Shown here: positions 11,313-23,238 of the stretch, piece after piece
Position numbering within the stretch: position 1 is the first letter of the stretch
Layout: every line of letters starts with the position of its first letter
Assembly: GCA_035236585.1 (NCBI GenBank)
Contig: CP141127.1
Span: 63,283,495-63,347,494, forward strand
Length of the DNA stretch: 64,000 nt
Source of the DNA: Warburgia ugandensis
Taxonomy: Eukaryota; Streptophyta; Magnoliopsida; Canellales; Canellaceae
Direction of reading: 5' to 3'
Translations under genes and position numbers: made by a program
The notes under the pieces: model-generated
Databases searched by the model: none
Told to the model about the DNA's origin: nothing
Seen by the model: the letters and a program-made list of their open reading frames with translations, nothing else

Positions 11313-13778
11313 TAAAAGCGAGAGATATGTGACTACAATTTTTTGATGGATGTTGAATAATAAAAATAAGAAGATCATGCTTTACGGAGGATAGGTGGAA
11401 TCTAAGGTCTTGAGTCATGTTGCCAAAATTTAAAAACAATCATTTCAATTGAGGGAGTAATAGTCGAGTTGGTGATTTATTGTAGAAGAATATAAGAAAG
11501 ATAAAGCAGCATCAACTATAGTCTTTGAGTAGAGTATTGAAAAATTGAGGATAGTCACCAACTAGAAATTGAATTTTTCAATACGTTTGATGCTTATCTC
11601 CATTGGTGATATTAGAATTTTATCAGGTCCATTAGTTTATGAGGAAACACCAGTGGCTGTAGTCCATAAAAAGTAGAAGTTGATACAACCCAGACCCTAC
11701 ATCACCATTCTATGATTAAATGAAGTTAATGGTGAAAAGGAAATGAGCAAGGATAATGATTCGTCCATTTAGCAACCAAAGTATCATCAAGGTTCAACTT
11801 GAGGCCCTGATAGTATAATGACAAGTTGGAAGAGCAAATAGAATTAAGTGTCGTTATTTTTAGGATGATGTTGATTAAACTAATGTTGATTGAACTAAGG
11901 TATTCGAATCATATCTAATTGACCGTGATGGTATCTAGTAGCCCAAGTTATGATGGTTGTTATGAGTACTTAGACCTGAGTTTTTCCCTAAAGGAAGTCA
12001 ATTGACTAAACTAAGTCATTTGGGGATCTAAAGGTACAATAGATTTAGTAACAACTAAGACAGGGGTGAAGTGAGACAACGACTAAGATTGCTAATATTC
12101 CCAGCCACCTTGGGTCTGAAAGATGCTGCTAACTTGGATTGAAAAGGAAAGGCAGCTAAGCATTGATCGCTTTAGAGACCTTTGAGCAAGTAGTCAGTAA
12201 ATTTGGGAAAGGATGTACAAGTGATCGAACAAAACCTTTGTCTATGTCTAAGAAAATGCTCTATACTTACCTATGTGTGTCTGAAAAATTGTCACTTTGA
12301 AAGCTTCAGCACCAATTAATGTGATAACTATTGGATGATTCTTAGTATAAGATGAGGTGGTGCGTGAAAAGATAAAATTTGAGGAATTGAGAGAATCGTT
12401 ACTTATGATGATATCTCCTGACAAATAAGACTTAATGACTAATGACAAAGCCTTGACGAGTGGTTGGACAATATATCGACACAAGGACTGGAAGGAGAAA
12501 TATTGAGATAGCTGTCACACTATCTATAGTAATAGCTGATGTTTAATTGCTTTTAAATAAAAGGGTATTTGTTATATGTACATATCAAGTACGGAGACCA
12601 ACTGTAGAAAATTAAATAGAAGAATTTTCAGGGTTAACTTTACTAGGTTGAGATGACAATTATATGTATAGAACTTTTGGCCTGGAAGATCACAAAATGA
12701 ATCATCAATCAACCAAGGAAAACTTGGAGAGGATATTGATAAGGGATCCAACCATGAACCCAGTGGGTGAACTCTATTAAGGATGAGAGAATTTGACATG
12801 TATGAATATTGTTGGACATTCTAAATGACAATTTTTATGGGAATTGTAATATAAGGCTCTAACCGAGAACATTTGATCTATGATGATAAATTGACCGTAA
12901 ATGTTTGACATGATTTTGCATAAATTCTTCAAGAAGAAAATTCTTTGATGGAATTCAAGAATAGTTAGGAGGTTTTATTTGCAGTATGTACTAGTATCCT
13001 TGAGAAAAGATGCTACTTGATTTGTTTCATGGTGCTATTATGAATATAAACATTGGTTGAGGAATCAGATCACAAATGAGAGGTAATACTGTATAAAATG
13101 TTGAAGTTACTTGACGAATATATGAGCTAAGTCGCATTGAAGTTTCTTGACGAACATATGAGCCAAGTGAGACTAGATAGAAAGAATATAAACTTCTGGG
13201 ACTCTCACTAGCAAGCTATAGTCAATCCTTAAGGCAGAGACTCTAATACTAAATCATTTGATGGTGGACAAAAGGCAAAGAAGACTATCCCCTACTATTC
13301 AATATGAAAGGTAAGGAATAAGATGATATAGTATCAAGGTAGGTGAGAGTAATTTCTATATGATTAGAAGAGTGTGGTCATTTAAGGATTTGTAAATAGT
13401 AATTCTGTAAACTTGATAGAAATTAAGGAACTAAATATCAGAGTACGTAGCAGAAGATATTCTTAAGTAAGGATATGCTAAATTTCAGATACATTTATGG
13501 CCTTTATGGAAAAGCACTATGAAGAAGAGGAGGATAAATTGAGGATATGCCTAGATTTGATTGCAAGGTAACATGAAGAAAATTTCAAGGACAGCATTTC
13601 CTTATTTATTGACTCAATTGAGCAATTGAATGAAAGATATATGAGGAGAAGCAAAGAAATCCTCTTAGTCAAAGTCCTAAGGGAGGATGCATTCATTTAG
13701 AGGTTGTCTATGAAACCAATAACTTGAAGGTAATAATTTGTGGAATTTCGAGGACGAAATTTTTTGAAGGGGTGATAA

Positions 13779-13959
13779 TGTAATGACTCAAATTTTACAA
13801 TATTATTATAATCATGATCATTCATGATGTTTACCACTTGCCAATCAATTATAAATTTTTTATTTTTAAAATTTATACATGTTTAATGATATTAATAGAT
13901 GGTTAAATGTTTAATTTTAACTAAAATATGAAATGAAGAAAATTGTGAGATAAATTAGT
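13779..13959 (+). repeat. 3' LTR of element C, first segment
   Basis: Begins TGTAATGACTC after the purine-rich tract. From about 13802 it matches 7290-7455 of the 5' LTR closely. It is interrupted at 13959 by the Athila-like element E and resumes at 29648. Confidence 0.8.
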
Positions 13960-14632
13960 TGTTAAGTATTCAATTTTGGTCAAAATACCCCTAATTTAGC
14001 ATTCAATTAGATCATCTAACCATTCAATTTTGCAAAAACTTAGCTTGATTTTGAATTTAACTCCAATTGACCATCCAAATCTTAATTTGTCAAAATCAAC
14101 GGTCAGATGATCATTAGAGCTCATTAGATGATTAATATACGGTTTAGATGATTCTGATTTAGTCTTTTCTTTTGCAAATTAACCAAAAGATGTGCTGATG
14201 GATACGATTAAAAGTTAACGGTTCAGATCATCTTAATGTACATTGGATGGACCAGATTACCCATAAAGATAGATGGGATAGTTTCCTAGAAGCCAATGGA
14301 GCTTAATTGGGAATCATGGACAAAAAAGGAAAACATGGAAGAAGGCAACTAGCATTTGTGGAGGAGTTTCCAAGGAGGGGACCCAAATTAGCATTTTCCT
14401 CCTTATTTTTCTTCATTTTCCTTTTCCACTTCTCTTTCCTTTCCCACTCTCTCTTTCCTTCCTTTTCTCTTTCCCTCCTTATTTTTCTCCTTTTTTCTTC
14501 TTTATTTCTTCTTTTGCCCTCTTCCCATCCTCTCTCACATTCCCAATTTTCTCCCTCTCTTCACTTCCTCTTTTCTGCCACTTCCTCACGTTCATCTTCT
14601 CTCCATTGTCCCACTTCTCCCTTCTCCTCCTC

Positions 14633-14635
<3 letters not shown>

Positions 14636-14725
<90 letters not shown>
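14636..14725 (+). repeat. (CT)n microsatellite, about 45 units
   Basis: An uninterrupted CT run in the 5' LTR of E. The matching place in the 3' LTR (near 28266-28280) has only a short CT stretch, so the array expanded after insertion or shrank in the other copy. Confidence 0.95.
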
Positions 14726-14728
<3 letters not shown>

Positions 14729-14959
14729 CTTGTTCTGTCCGCACAACCCAAGCTCCTCCTTCTCCATCTCCACCCTTTCCCTTCTCCTTCACACCTCTCT
14801 TTCCACCCGACCAGCACCACTTTGTCTCCTCTACCTCTTCACTATGTCTTTCAGTCTCCCTCAACTCCTTATTCACTTTCTCTCCTAGATCACTATCACA
14901 GAACCAGGCTAATCCCGTTCTCCTCTTCATACCTCTCTATCTCACCTCCTCTTTTCCCA

Positions 14960-14961
<2 letters not shown>

Positions 14962-15050
<89 letters not shown>
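14962..15050 (+). repeat. (CT)n microsatellite, about 44 units, ending at LTR F
   Basis: A second CT array in the 5' LTR of E. It abuts the TGTAATATCC start of LTR F directly, so F inserted into, or at the edge of, a CT microsatellite. Confidence 0.95.
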
Positions 15051-15057
<7 letters not shown>

Positions 15058-15987
15058 TCCTTAATTTTTAGTATAAATTAAGAAATTTCTAAAGAAATTA
15101 AATTAAAATTTTATAGATGAAAATTTTTCTTGAAAACTTAAGAAATTGAAAGTTCTCGTCGATACGATTCCAACGCCATAAACAACGCGGAAAACGGAGC
15201 TCAAATGAGGGAGTTAAGAGCCGTTGAAGTCACAGGAGCATTTTAGTCATTTGACAGAGACGTATTACACAGGGGCCCAAATTGATAATGACACCCCCAT
15301 CTTCCACACGTCTCTACTAGATCTGGCGAAATTGCCGGAGAAGCCATGGAAAGAGGCGTGGATGAAGAGGTTCTCTTCCCCTAGGACTCTAAGCCTATAC
15401 TTACCCTTCCCTAGGAGCCAAAACACTCCACCTTGAGCGTTTCACTGAGTTTTTACTCAAAAACCTAACCCTACAAAGTTCACATTTTTCCGACGAGTGG
15501 AACTCTAGCAATGCCCGACAACGGCTAACAACACAAGGTAAGTCCTTAAACCCAAATTTATGTAATTATTAGATAGGTAAAATTAAATATAAATGCATTT
15601 AAAATCAGGAAAATCAGTTTTTCTTGGGAACTCTATGCATGCTATTGTTGAAGCGTGATTTCATGGATGAAAGAACAGTTTTTTATAAATCAGATAGTCT
15701 ATCTAGTGCATGATAGACCCAAGAACAAACCCTTTAAATTTGGGAGCGATCCAATGGCTAGTTTCTCCAAAAAACATGAAAAATAGTACCTATGGGGAAA
15801 TTTAGGAATGTGGAGAAAATTGCATAAAAATCATAGTTTTTGGAGAAATCAATGCAAAAGGATGATAGAAATGGAAAGTAGACAAAATTTTGAACAAAAT
15901 AGCTCAAAAACCAAGTGATTTGGACTCCTGTAGGGTCACCGGAGATGACCGGAAGCCGGTCATCTTCTCTGGCGCCGGTTTTTGCGT

Positions 15988-16115
15988 CGCCAGTGTAAAC
16001 CGGGGCCGTCGGTGTAATCCAGTGTAAACTGGGCGCTAGTGTAAACCGGGGCCACCGGTGTAATCCAGTGTAAACTGGGCGTTGGTGTAAATTAGGGCCG
16101 CCAGTGTAAACTAGT
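15988..16115 (+). repeat. 46-bp tandem repeat in LTR F
   Basis: Two full 46-bp units (15988-16033, 16034-16079) and a partial third contain the motif CCAGTGTAAAC and alternating GGGGCC blocks. This is a GC-rich island in the AT-rich LTR. Confidence 0.85.
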
Positions 16116-17400
16116 GCACCTACCCAACACCCTATAAATTAATATTATTAATTTATGAAGTATTTTCACTTAAAATTGAATTCTGAGAGCTATAGAGGTC
16201 CAAATCGCGATCCGAAAGAGGCGTTGTGACCGTATTGACGACGCGGACCTAGTTCTAACTTAAAAACTTATAAATGACTACTTTTTATTTTGAAAAATTT
16301 TAAAATAGTGGTGTGACATGTACAGATGCACTTGAATATACCAGTTAAAGAGAGTTATTAGCAAGCTAGTGGTCTCACGTTGAGGTAGGTGATGATAATT
16401 AATGCTTTGCCTTCATTTTTAAACCATGTTTAAACATAGCATCATGTCTGATTGTGTTTCAAATTGCAATTATTATTTGCCGTGGATTTCATGCGACTTT
16501 GAGCACATTATGATTATTACAAATTGAAATCTTTTATTGAATAAACTCATGACTAATGTTTTTATGAGCATGATGTTAATTAATTATGGTTAAATAGAGA
16601 TTTATTTCTTATTATATATTAGAAATGCATGGATTTACATGGAAATAAGAATAGAGGCTTATTAGCTGGTCCTTTTATAGGCTAACCCCAGGATGAGGGG
16701 CATGTCTTGGGGATTTAGTGTTATGAGTGCTCTTGAGTTTTAGCATACACATATGATTTTTGTGTTTTATATTTGATGACAGGTGCTCTCGCTCGATGGG
16801 CGTCATGTTAGGAGGGATAGGGCCAGCCACCCACCCTCCGAGTTTGTGATGTGATGATATTGTGATATGATAGACACTTGCCCATAGATGGATTTGGTAG
16901 GGGTTTGGTAACATGGATAGTCCACACCACCGATCTAAGCCTTTCCATGGGGACAGACGTTAAGTCGCCCATTATGGTGTCGACGGAGAGCGGCGGTGGT
17001 TGATACCCATGGAGGGTTGCCACTGCTACATGATGACCCATATTCTTATTATGTGTGCATGTATGATGAGCATGGTTATGGATGGCATGCCTAGGTGTGA
17101 CGACACTCAGAGGTTGGCTATGAGTACTCATGATCAGTGATATTAGTGCGATGTTGTGAGACCCATTACCTTAGGGTGCCCTTATTCTTATTGTATGCTC
17201 ATTTATATTAATTCATGTCATATTTTAACTCCATGAAATGCATGTTTTAGCATATGGAATAAATTGGAATTTATGTTAGCATGACTTATGATACTGCTAT
17301 CTTCATAGATGATAGACTTTTTATTTTATCAGTACTTTATTCATTTATTTTATTTTATTACATTAATTGTCTATGTACCTACACAAGCGATAGCTTGCTG

Positions 17401-17426
17401 AGGCATTGCTTTGTTTTGCAATGCCT
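17401..17426 (+). other. Hairpin in LTR F
   Basis: AGGCATTGC and GCAATGCCT form a perfect 9-bp stem with an 8-base T-rich loop. It lies just after the block CCTACACAAGCGATAGCTTG. The homologous place in LTR D (45336-45367) keeps the pairing with different bases. Confidence 0.65.
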
Positions 17427-17917
17427 TAGATCTCAAGCATGATAATAGGAAAGGTAAGGCTATTGAGAAATCGTGAGAGCTGCAGAAGATCCTTTTCCTA
17501 GAATTTTAGACAGTGATGTGAGTCAATAAACAGAATTTTCATTTGAATTTAATTATGGACTGTATACTTTATATTTTGGATTTGATTGAGATGTTTAGAC
17601 ATATGTTGGACATTTATATGGGATGTTATGATGGATAGACCCTGGGCCATATTATTATTATTGTGTTTTGGATATTTATTTGATTCAAAATAAAGGCGTT
17701 GATTTATTTGATGTTGATTGATACGCATATTATTTTAAATCTATTTATGTTTTAATTTATATGCATGCCATTTTGAGAAAGGAAAACTAACACCCGAAGT
17801 TTTTAAGATATGTTTTAGTAAAATGTTAAATAAAGCTTTTCTCATGGGATCCCAAATGCTCTTATTAAAAATGTTATTATTATAAATAAAAAAATGTCTT
17901 AAAAATCCAAGGTGTTA

Positions 17918-17955
17918 CACACACACACACACACACACACTCTCTCTCTCTCTCT
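17918..17955 (+). repeat. (CA)n(TC)n microsatellite at the F junction
   Basis: Eleven CA units start with the terminal CA of LTR F and run into about seven TC units. The 3' LTR of E lacks any CA run at this site. Confidence 0.9.
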
Positions 17956-19138
17956 AATCCACTGCTCATACCCTCTTCCCAAGTCCTTCTCATCTCCCCA
18001 ACTTGCCTCTTCTCTATCCTAAACAACTTAGGCTTCCCTGCTCTCTACCTTCCTCTACCTAGTCCAATCTCCACGGATCATCGACGGTCCAGCACCACGC
18101 CTAGCACCTCTCCTTCCCATCTCTCTCACTCTTTCCCTACTGCTCCCCACCTCTGATCACTGGCTACTCTAGATGCGATGCTGGTGAACCCAAGTTCCCT
18201 ATTTCCCCTCCCTCTTCACCGTCGTTCCCAGCTCCCTCTACGCCTCCTGTCGTCCCAAGGAGAGAAAACCTAGTCCCATCTCTTCTCCCCTCCTCTTTTC
18301 TCTTTTCCTTCTTCCCCCTCTTCTCCCTTCTTCTTCTTCTTTCTCCTCTAGCTCCTCCTCCGTTTCTCTCCTTCTTCGTCTAGTTTTTTCTAAAAACCAG
18401 ATTTTTCGTGTAATTCTGATTTTGCCCTCTCTCTTTAAATGCAATTACAAATCTGTTCTTGCTAGTTAATTTCATCTGTGTCCCATTTTATTCCCGTTCT
18501 ATTTTATCTAAATTTTGCCTATCCAAAAACTGCCTAATCTCTACCATATCAATTAAGGCCTAACCCATCAATGGTTTAGCCTTAATCAAAACCAAATCTT
18601 CAATTTCTCCTTCGTTACTTGGCAGATTTCAAATTAATTTTACAGAGTCAATCTTAGGACATCCCTAGACATAATCAATGCTTATGATCTTAGATCTGAA
18701 ATTCATAACTCAATTTGAGCCATCCAAATATTGAAATCACAAGTTAGCCCAGATCTTGACCATTTTGAAGAATCTGTCAAATCTGACTGGTGGATCACTA
18801 ATCAAGAACGTGTTGAAAATATCTGTAAAGGCGGATCAGTTTTTAGAAGACCATAAGTGAAGATTTTGATAAAGATTGATCTAGGGAAGTAGTTTTTTCT
18901 TGTTCTTTGATTTTATTTGTTTTATTTTGAAACTGGAATTTATGTATTTTTGAGAAGTTGATTAGATCTGAACATTGATTCTCATTTCAATAATTTCAAT
19001 AATTTTGAGTGATTTTTTTTAATTTTACATAATTAAATTTTATTGAAATTCCTACTTTTTAAATCAAGTCATTGTGGGATCGACCCGTACTTGCATAAGC
19101 TACACTACAATAGCCTATGCACTTGCGGTTAAACATCA
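17920..19138 (+). repeat. 5' LTR of element E, second segment
   Basis: Matches 28490-29647 with few differences. About twelve are seen over the last 740 bases, such as CATTGTGGG versus CCTTATAGG near the end. It ends AAACATCA just before the PBS. The ORF at 18238-18444 is an antisense purine-rich artefact. Confidence 0.9.
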
Positions 19139-19147
19139 ACAAGTTTT

Positions 19148-19165
19148 TGGCATCGTTGCAGGGGA
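19148..19165 (+). other. Primer binding site of element E (Asp tRNA type)
   Basis: TGGCATCGTTGCAGGGGA agrees at 15 of 18 positions with the complement of the plant tRNA-Asp 3' end, the primer of Athila/Tat elements. It starts nine bases after the LTR. Confidence 0.75.
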
Positions 19166-20336
19166 CTTGGAAAGGAGGTTTCATAAAATTTAATTAAAAA
19201 TTCAAAAAAAAATCAAAAATATAGAAAAATAAAAAATTAGAAATTTTATTTTTTTAGAATTTTAGAAAATTTTAGGTGTAGTTTTAAATTGTTTTTAGGG
19301 CATAATCACCCTGTTTCTTGAATTTGGTACTCATTTCTAATTTTATTTTTTAGGAAATTGGAAAGTGGAGGAATTTGGTAAGTGGATCTTCACCAAAATG
19401 GAAATTTACCTGCTTTCCTAGAATAGGACTTTCTTTTTTCTTTTGAGTGAATCTTTTAGTGATGATCCTTGTAAATTACAATTTTTATTTTAAATTTTAA
19501 AGGGTTGTATAATAGAGGGCAAGTGTGGTATAAGGTGACCCACACTTGATCTTCATCAGAAACCCCACTGTAAGTTTTCTCAATAATTTTTTTTCTAGAT
19601 TAGGGTTTGCATTTAGAATAATTTGCATTGTTTGGTAGTGTAACTCAAAAAGAAAGCATCTTTTATAATTGTTGCATTTTAGGATTTTGCAGTAGTTTAC
19701 TGCTTTTAATTGCATTCTTAGGGCATGTTTAATATTTTAAGGTGATTTATATGCTGATCGAATTGTCATGGTGTGTGAAAATTAATTAGTAAGGGCACCC
19801 TACCCCCATAAGATCAAGGGTGGATTTCATCACCACCTCTTAGCCCACTTAGGATAATCACCTCAAGCATGCAAACCTTCATTTCACATTAATTTAAAAT
19901 CAATCAAAAGAGACCTATAGGGCCATCACATGCTCATAGGACCCTCTTAATAGGACACAATTTACTGTCACTCTAGTGGCTTTTGATCACTGTGGTTATT
20001 GGGGGTTATCTAATAGAGTCTCGCTCTTCCCCACCTCCTATTGACGTTTGTTGAGGTCTAAACACCTCCTTACACGAGGGTTGTATTAACCACTTTGGAA
20101 GAACCTAACTGATAAGTAGTTGTCAACTTCTAAAGAGAGGAGGAGCGCTTGTCTAGGCTAATAAAAAACGTCGTCCCCGCACAAATCCAAGATAGTCAAA
20201 TATATTGCTGCTTATTAGCCTTAGAATTATTTGAGTGTGCCCTTTTCTTTGTGCATCATTTTAGAAGTTAGGTTGCATCATTTAGGTTAGTTTTCTCAAA
20301 AAGAAAAAAACAAAAACAAAAAGAAGCTTCCCTTGT
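19166..20336 (+). other. Leader (5' UTR) of element E
   Basis: A 1.2 kb non-coding leader, typical of Athila elements. It contains the block AAGATCAAGGGTGGATTTCA and a short A-rich run before gag. The same leader, reversed and decayed, is at 41176-42537. Confidence 0.75.
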
Positions 20337-22054
20337 ATGCACTTTTGGAGATGCGACAAAACAGGAAGGTTAGTCAAGTACAACCAAAAAGACATACAAC
20401 AAGATCAGGCCACATCTATGACTGATCAACGCTCAAGGGGTAATTCACCCCATAGAAGTCAAGGGCCTCCACTCATCATGAATGAGGACCCACCACCCGT
20501 GATGGACGATGAATATCAACCTCCACCAAGGAGGAATAATCATCAACCAAATAGAGATTGGAGAAGAAACAATAGGGAGTGGGACCAAGTGAACATGGGG
20601 ATGATAATATTGAGGGTTATCAAAACTTTCGTGGTAGAACTTTAAAAGACTACCTTCAGCCTACACGCACCAGCACACCATCCTGTGTAATTCTTCCTCA
20701 GAATGCTAGTGCATTAGAATTAAAAACGGGAGTAATCCAATTACTTCCCAAATTCCATGGTTTAGATAGTGAGAGTCCTTACTTGCACCTTAAAGAATTT
20801 GATAAGGTATGTAGTAACCAACGAACACAAAATGTAGGTCTAAATACTGTCAGGCTTAAGCTATTTCCTTTTTCTTTAAAGGAAAAAGTAAAAATGTGGT
20901 TTAATGCACTGCCATCAAGTTCCATAAGAACCTGGAATGAAATGACTAGGGAATTCTTAAAGAAGTTTTTCCCCACCCATAATGAACTTTACCCAAAAGG
21001 ATAAAGAATCATTCTATCAATGCTGGGAAAGGTTCAAAGAACTACAACTCACCTACCCACATCGTGGCTATGAACCATGGTACATCATCAGCTTCTTTTA
21101 TGAAGGACTAAATTCTGACATGCGCCAGTTTGTAGAGATGATGTGTAATGGTAACTTTCTCAACAAACAACCAGATGAGGTGGAGGAGTATTTGGAATGG
21201 CTAGCTGAAAGTGCACAGACCTGGGCTGACTCAGAAAGAATAGAACATGTAGATAGACCTAAGCCCAATAACACCCATGCTAGGGGAGGCATGCATGCTA
21301 TGTCTGAAAAAGATGATATCAATGCCAAAGTAGCATCCCTAGCGAGAAAAGTAGGAGCCATAGAAATGGGAAGGAAAAAACTCAAATAAAGAAGAACAAG
21401 TGTGTAACATTTGTGAGAGTACCACCCATCTTACTTAGGAATGTCCTACCATTCCAGCATTCCAAGAGGTACTTCATGATCAGGCTAATGCACTTAACAC
21501 ATATAAAAGACCTTTCTCCCCATATTCAGAGACATATAATCCCAACTGGAGAAACCATCCAAACTTTAGTTGGAAAAATGGACCTACTGCTAATGTTCCA
21601 CAACTAGGACAATATCAGCCTCATCAACAAAACCAAGGACTTCTTACTTTACCTTATCAAAATCATCAACCTCCTCCTTCTGGACCTTACTTGTCCCCAC
21701 CTAAAAGGCAAGTAGAGGATAATCAAAACGTTCAATACCTGGAAAGGAAAATTTCTCAATTAGAAAGTCAAATAAAACAAACCAACCAGTCCATGAATGA
21801 ATTAAAAAATATGATGAGTCAAATGATGCAAAGTATGGAAAAAGGAAAGTTCCCAGCTCAGCCACAAGCAAACCCTAAGGGAATGCATGCGGTTAGCACT
21901 AATGCATTTGATGAAACATCTAGCTCTACCATGGAATAGACTAAGGCTGTCACCATTCTTAGGAGTGGTAAAAAAATTGAGAAAGATGCGCCTCAAAAGA
22001 CTGAAAAGGTAGAAATATCCACGAAAGTTAAAGAAAACTCTAAACAAAAGGACC
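20337..22054 (+). pseudogene. Gag of element E, broken
   Basis: Coding for the particle-forming protein starts near MHFWRCDKTGRLVK (20337) and switches frame several times: 20337-20645, 20579-21004, 20982-21389, then beyond. The capsid part carries LLPKFHGLDSESPYLHLKEF, LKEKVKMWFNALP and TWNEMTREFLKKFFP, wording typical of the plant retrotransposon gag domain. A CX2CX4HX4C zinc knuckle (nucleic-acid binding) is encoded at 21403-21444, but an in-frame TAG sits between its His and last Cys. A Q/N/P-rich stretch and a short coiled-coil-like segment (near 21730-21840) follow. It cannot make a full Gag. Confidence 0.85.
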
Positions 22055-22835
22055 TTGTTTCACCTATTTGATCCATGTCCTATACCTACTCCATTTCCTC
22101 AAAGGTTGCGTCAAGCCCCAAAGTCTGCCGCTAATGATGAGATTTTAGAGATTTTCAAGCAAGTCAAGATCAACATACCGATCTTAGATGCTATAAAACA
22201 AATCCCATCATATGACAAATTCTTAAGACTTATGCACCATAAAGAGAAAATTGAATGTCCAGAAGAAGGCATTTTTGACTGAACAGGTTAGTTCTATTCT
22301 TCAACACTATACACCACCAAAGTACAAAGATCCTGGTTGCCCCACTCTTACTTGCATTATTGGTCACTACAAGATTAACCAAGCTCTTCTTGATTTAGGA
22401 TCTAGTGTAAACTTATTACCATACTTGATATACGAACAGTTAGGTCTGGGTGAACTGAAACCTGCATCGACTGTGCTCCAGCTAGCTGATCGTTCTGTAA
22501 AAATACCAAGAGGGGTAATAGAGGATGTGTTAGTCCAGGTAGAACAATTTTGCTTCCCTATATATTTTCTAGTTCTAGATACACAATCGGTGGTGAATGA
22601 GAGGAATGAAATACCAGTCATCCTGGGACGACCATTTTTGGCTATGTCCAATGCCTTAATCAACTGTAGAAATGGTGTCATGAAACTGTCCTTTAGCAAT
22701 ATGACATTAGAGCTAAACATCTTTAACATTTGTAAGCAACCTAGTGAAACTACTAATGATTTGCATAGTGTTAACATGATCAATTCAGTTGTGCAAGATC
22801 AGTTTCAGTCATCTTCCTTGTCAGGACCCACTTGA
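22055..22835 (+). pseudogene. Aspartic protease region of element E
   Basis: The ORF at 22251-22835 carries the retropepsin-like protease. CIIGHYKINQALLDLGSSVN has D-L-G-S at 22392-22403, followed by YEQLGLGELKPAS, the flap-like region, and EIPVILGRPFLA with the family ILGRPF block. The preceding ORF 22055-22282 holds the linker (SAANDEILEIFKQVKINIP and related blocks) in another frame. The domain releases Gag and Pol products. The catalytic aspartate is present, so this domain is locally intact, but it is separated from gag and RT by frame changes. Confidence 0.85.
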
Positions 22836-23238
22836 GGCCTATTTGGCCCATTTTAATGAGTTTAATGAGGATGCATTAATAGAGGAAGTTAATGCCCTCC
22901 TTGATTTCGTGCCTATCATGGAAATAGAAAAATGAAAACCTCCTTTCGAGGACCTTCCACTGAGGGAGTCCACTCCCCTTCCATCATTCATAGAACCTCC
23001 TATGCTTGAATTGAAATCTCCACCATCAAATTTAAAATACGCCTTTTTAGGAGACAAAGAGACTTTTCCTATAATAATTTCGTCCCAATTAGAAACATCT
23101 CAGGAGAAAAAGTTAATAGACACTTTAAAAGAACACAAAGGTGCTATAGGATAGACCATAGCTGATATAAAGGGCATTAACCCATTAATCTACACCCATA
23201 CGATATATCTAAAGGATGAAGCTAAACCATGTCGTCAA
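22836..23238 (+). pseudogene. Protease-RT linker of element E
   Basis: About 400 bases of broken coding sequence between protease and RT. Readable fragments include an LPLRESTPLP-like block near 22960 and LKEHKGAIG near 23125, then the in-frame stop TAG near 23153. This is the spacer and the very start of the RT domain in Athila polyproteins. Confidence 0.55.

Larger units (their letters stand above)
10388..13778 (+). pseudogene. Internal region of element C: decayed, no intact gene
   Basis: A 3.4 kb region between PBS and 3' LTR with no ORF of recognisable function. The size is well below the 5-6 kb of a complete Gypsy internal region, so large parts have been lost. Only the extreme 3' end is suggestive. 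Near 13738-13770 a frame gives N-x-W-N-F-E-D-E-I-F. This resembles the FEDEIF-type C-terminal end of Tekay Gag-Pol directly before the purine-rich tract (GAAGGGG, 13766-13772). Gag, RT and integrase motifs could not be read. It may be a decayed autonomous copy or a large retrotransposon derivative. Confidence 0.5.
13960..15050 (+). repeat. 5' LTR of element E, first segment
   Basis: Matches 27594-28480 of the 3' LTR. It is longer than that copy because of two expanded CT microsatellites and some 40 extra pyrimidine-rich bases. ORFs here are poly-Ser/Leu artefacts of the CT-rich strand. It is interrupted at 15050 by LTR F. Confidence 0.9.
15051..17919 (+). mobile_element. Tekay-like solo LTR F, inserted in 5' LTR of E
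   Basis: 2869 bp beginning TGTAATATCC and ending GGTGTTACA, with terminal inverted bases TGTAA/TTACA. It has no PBS, internal region or partner LTR, so it is a solo LTR, normally the product of recombination between two LTRs of one element. It is absent from the 3' LTR of E, which is continuous across the equivalent site. Internal landmarks are a 46-bp tandem repeat at 15988-16115 and a 9-bp stem hairpin at 17401-17426. A 5-bp duplication cannot be seen because both flanks are microsatellite (CT on the left, CA on the right). Confidence 0.85.

Noticed and set aside
11077-11439. Poly-Ile/Leu ORFs
   Set aside because: Created by the AAT trinucleotide microsatellite.
14307-15055. Long Ser/Leu-rich ORFs (both strands, up to 193 codons) over the CT-rich LTR
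   Set aside because: They are produced by CT microsatellites and pyrimidine-rich LTR sequence, which keep several frames open at once. There is no family wording and the frames differ in the 3' LTR.
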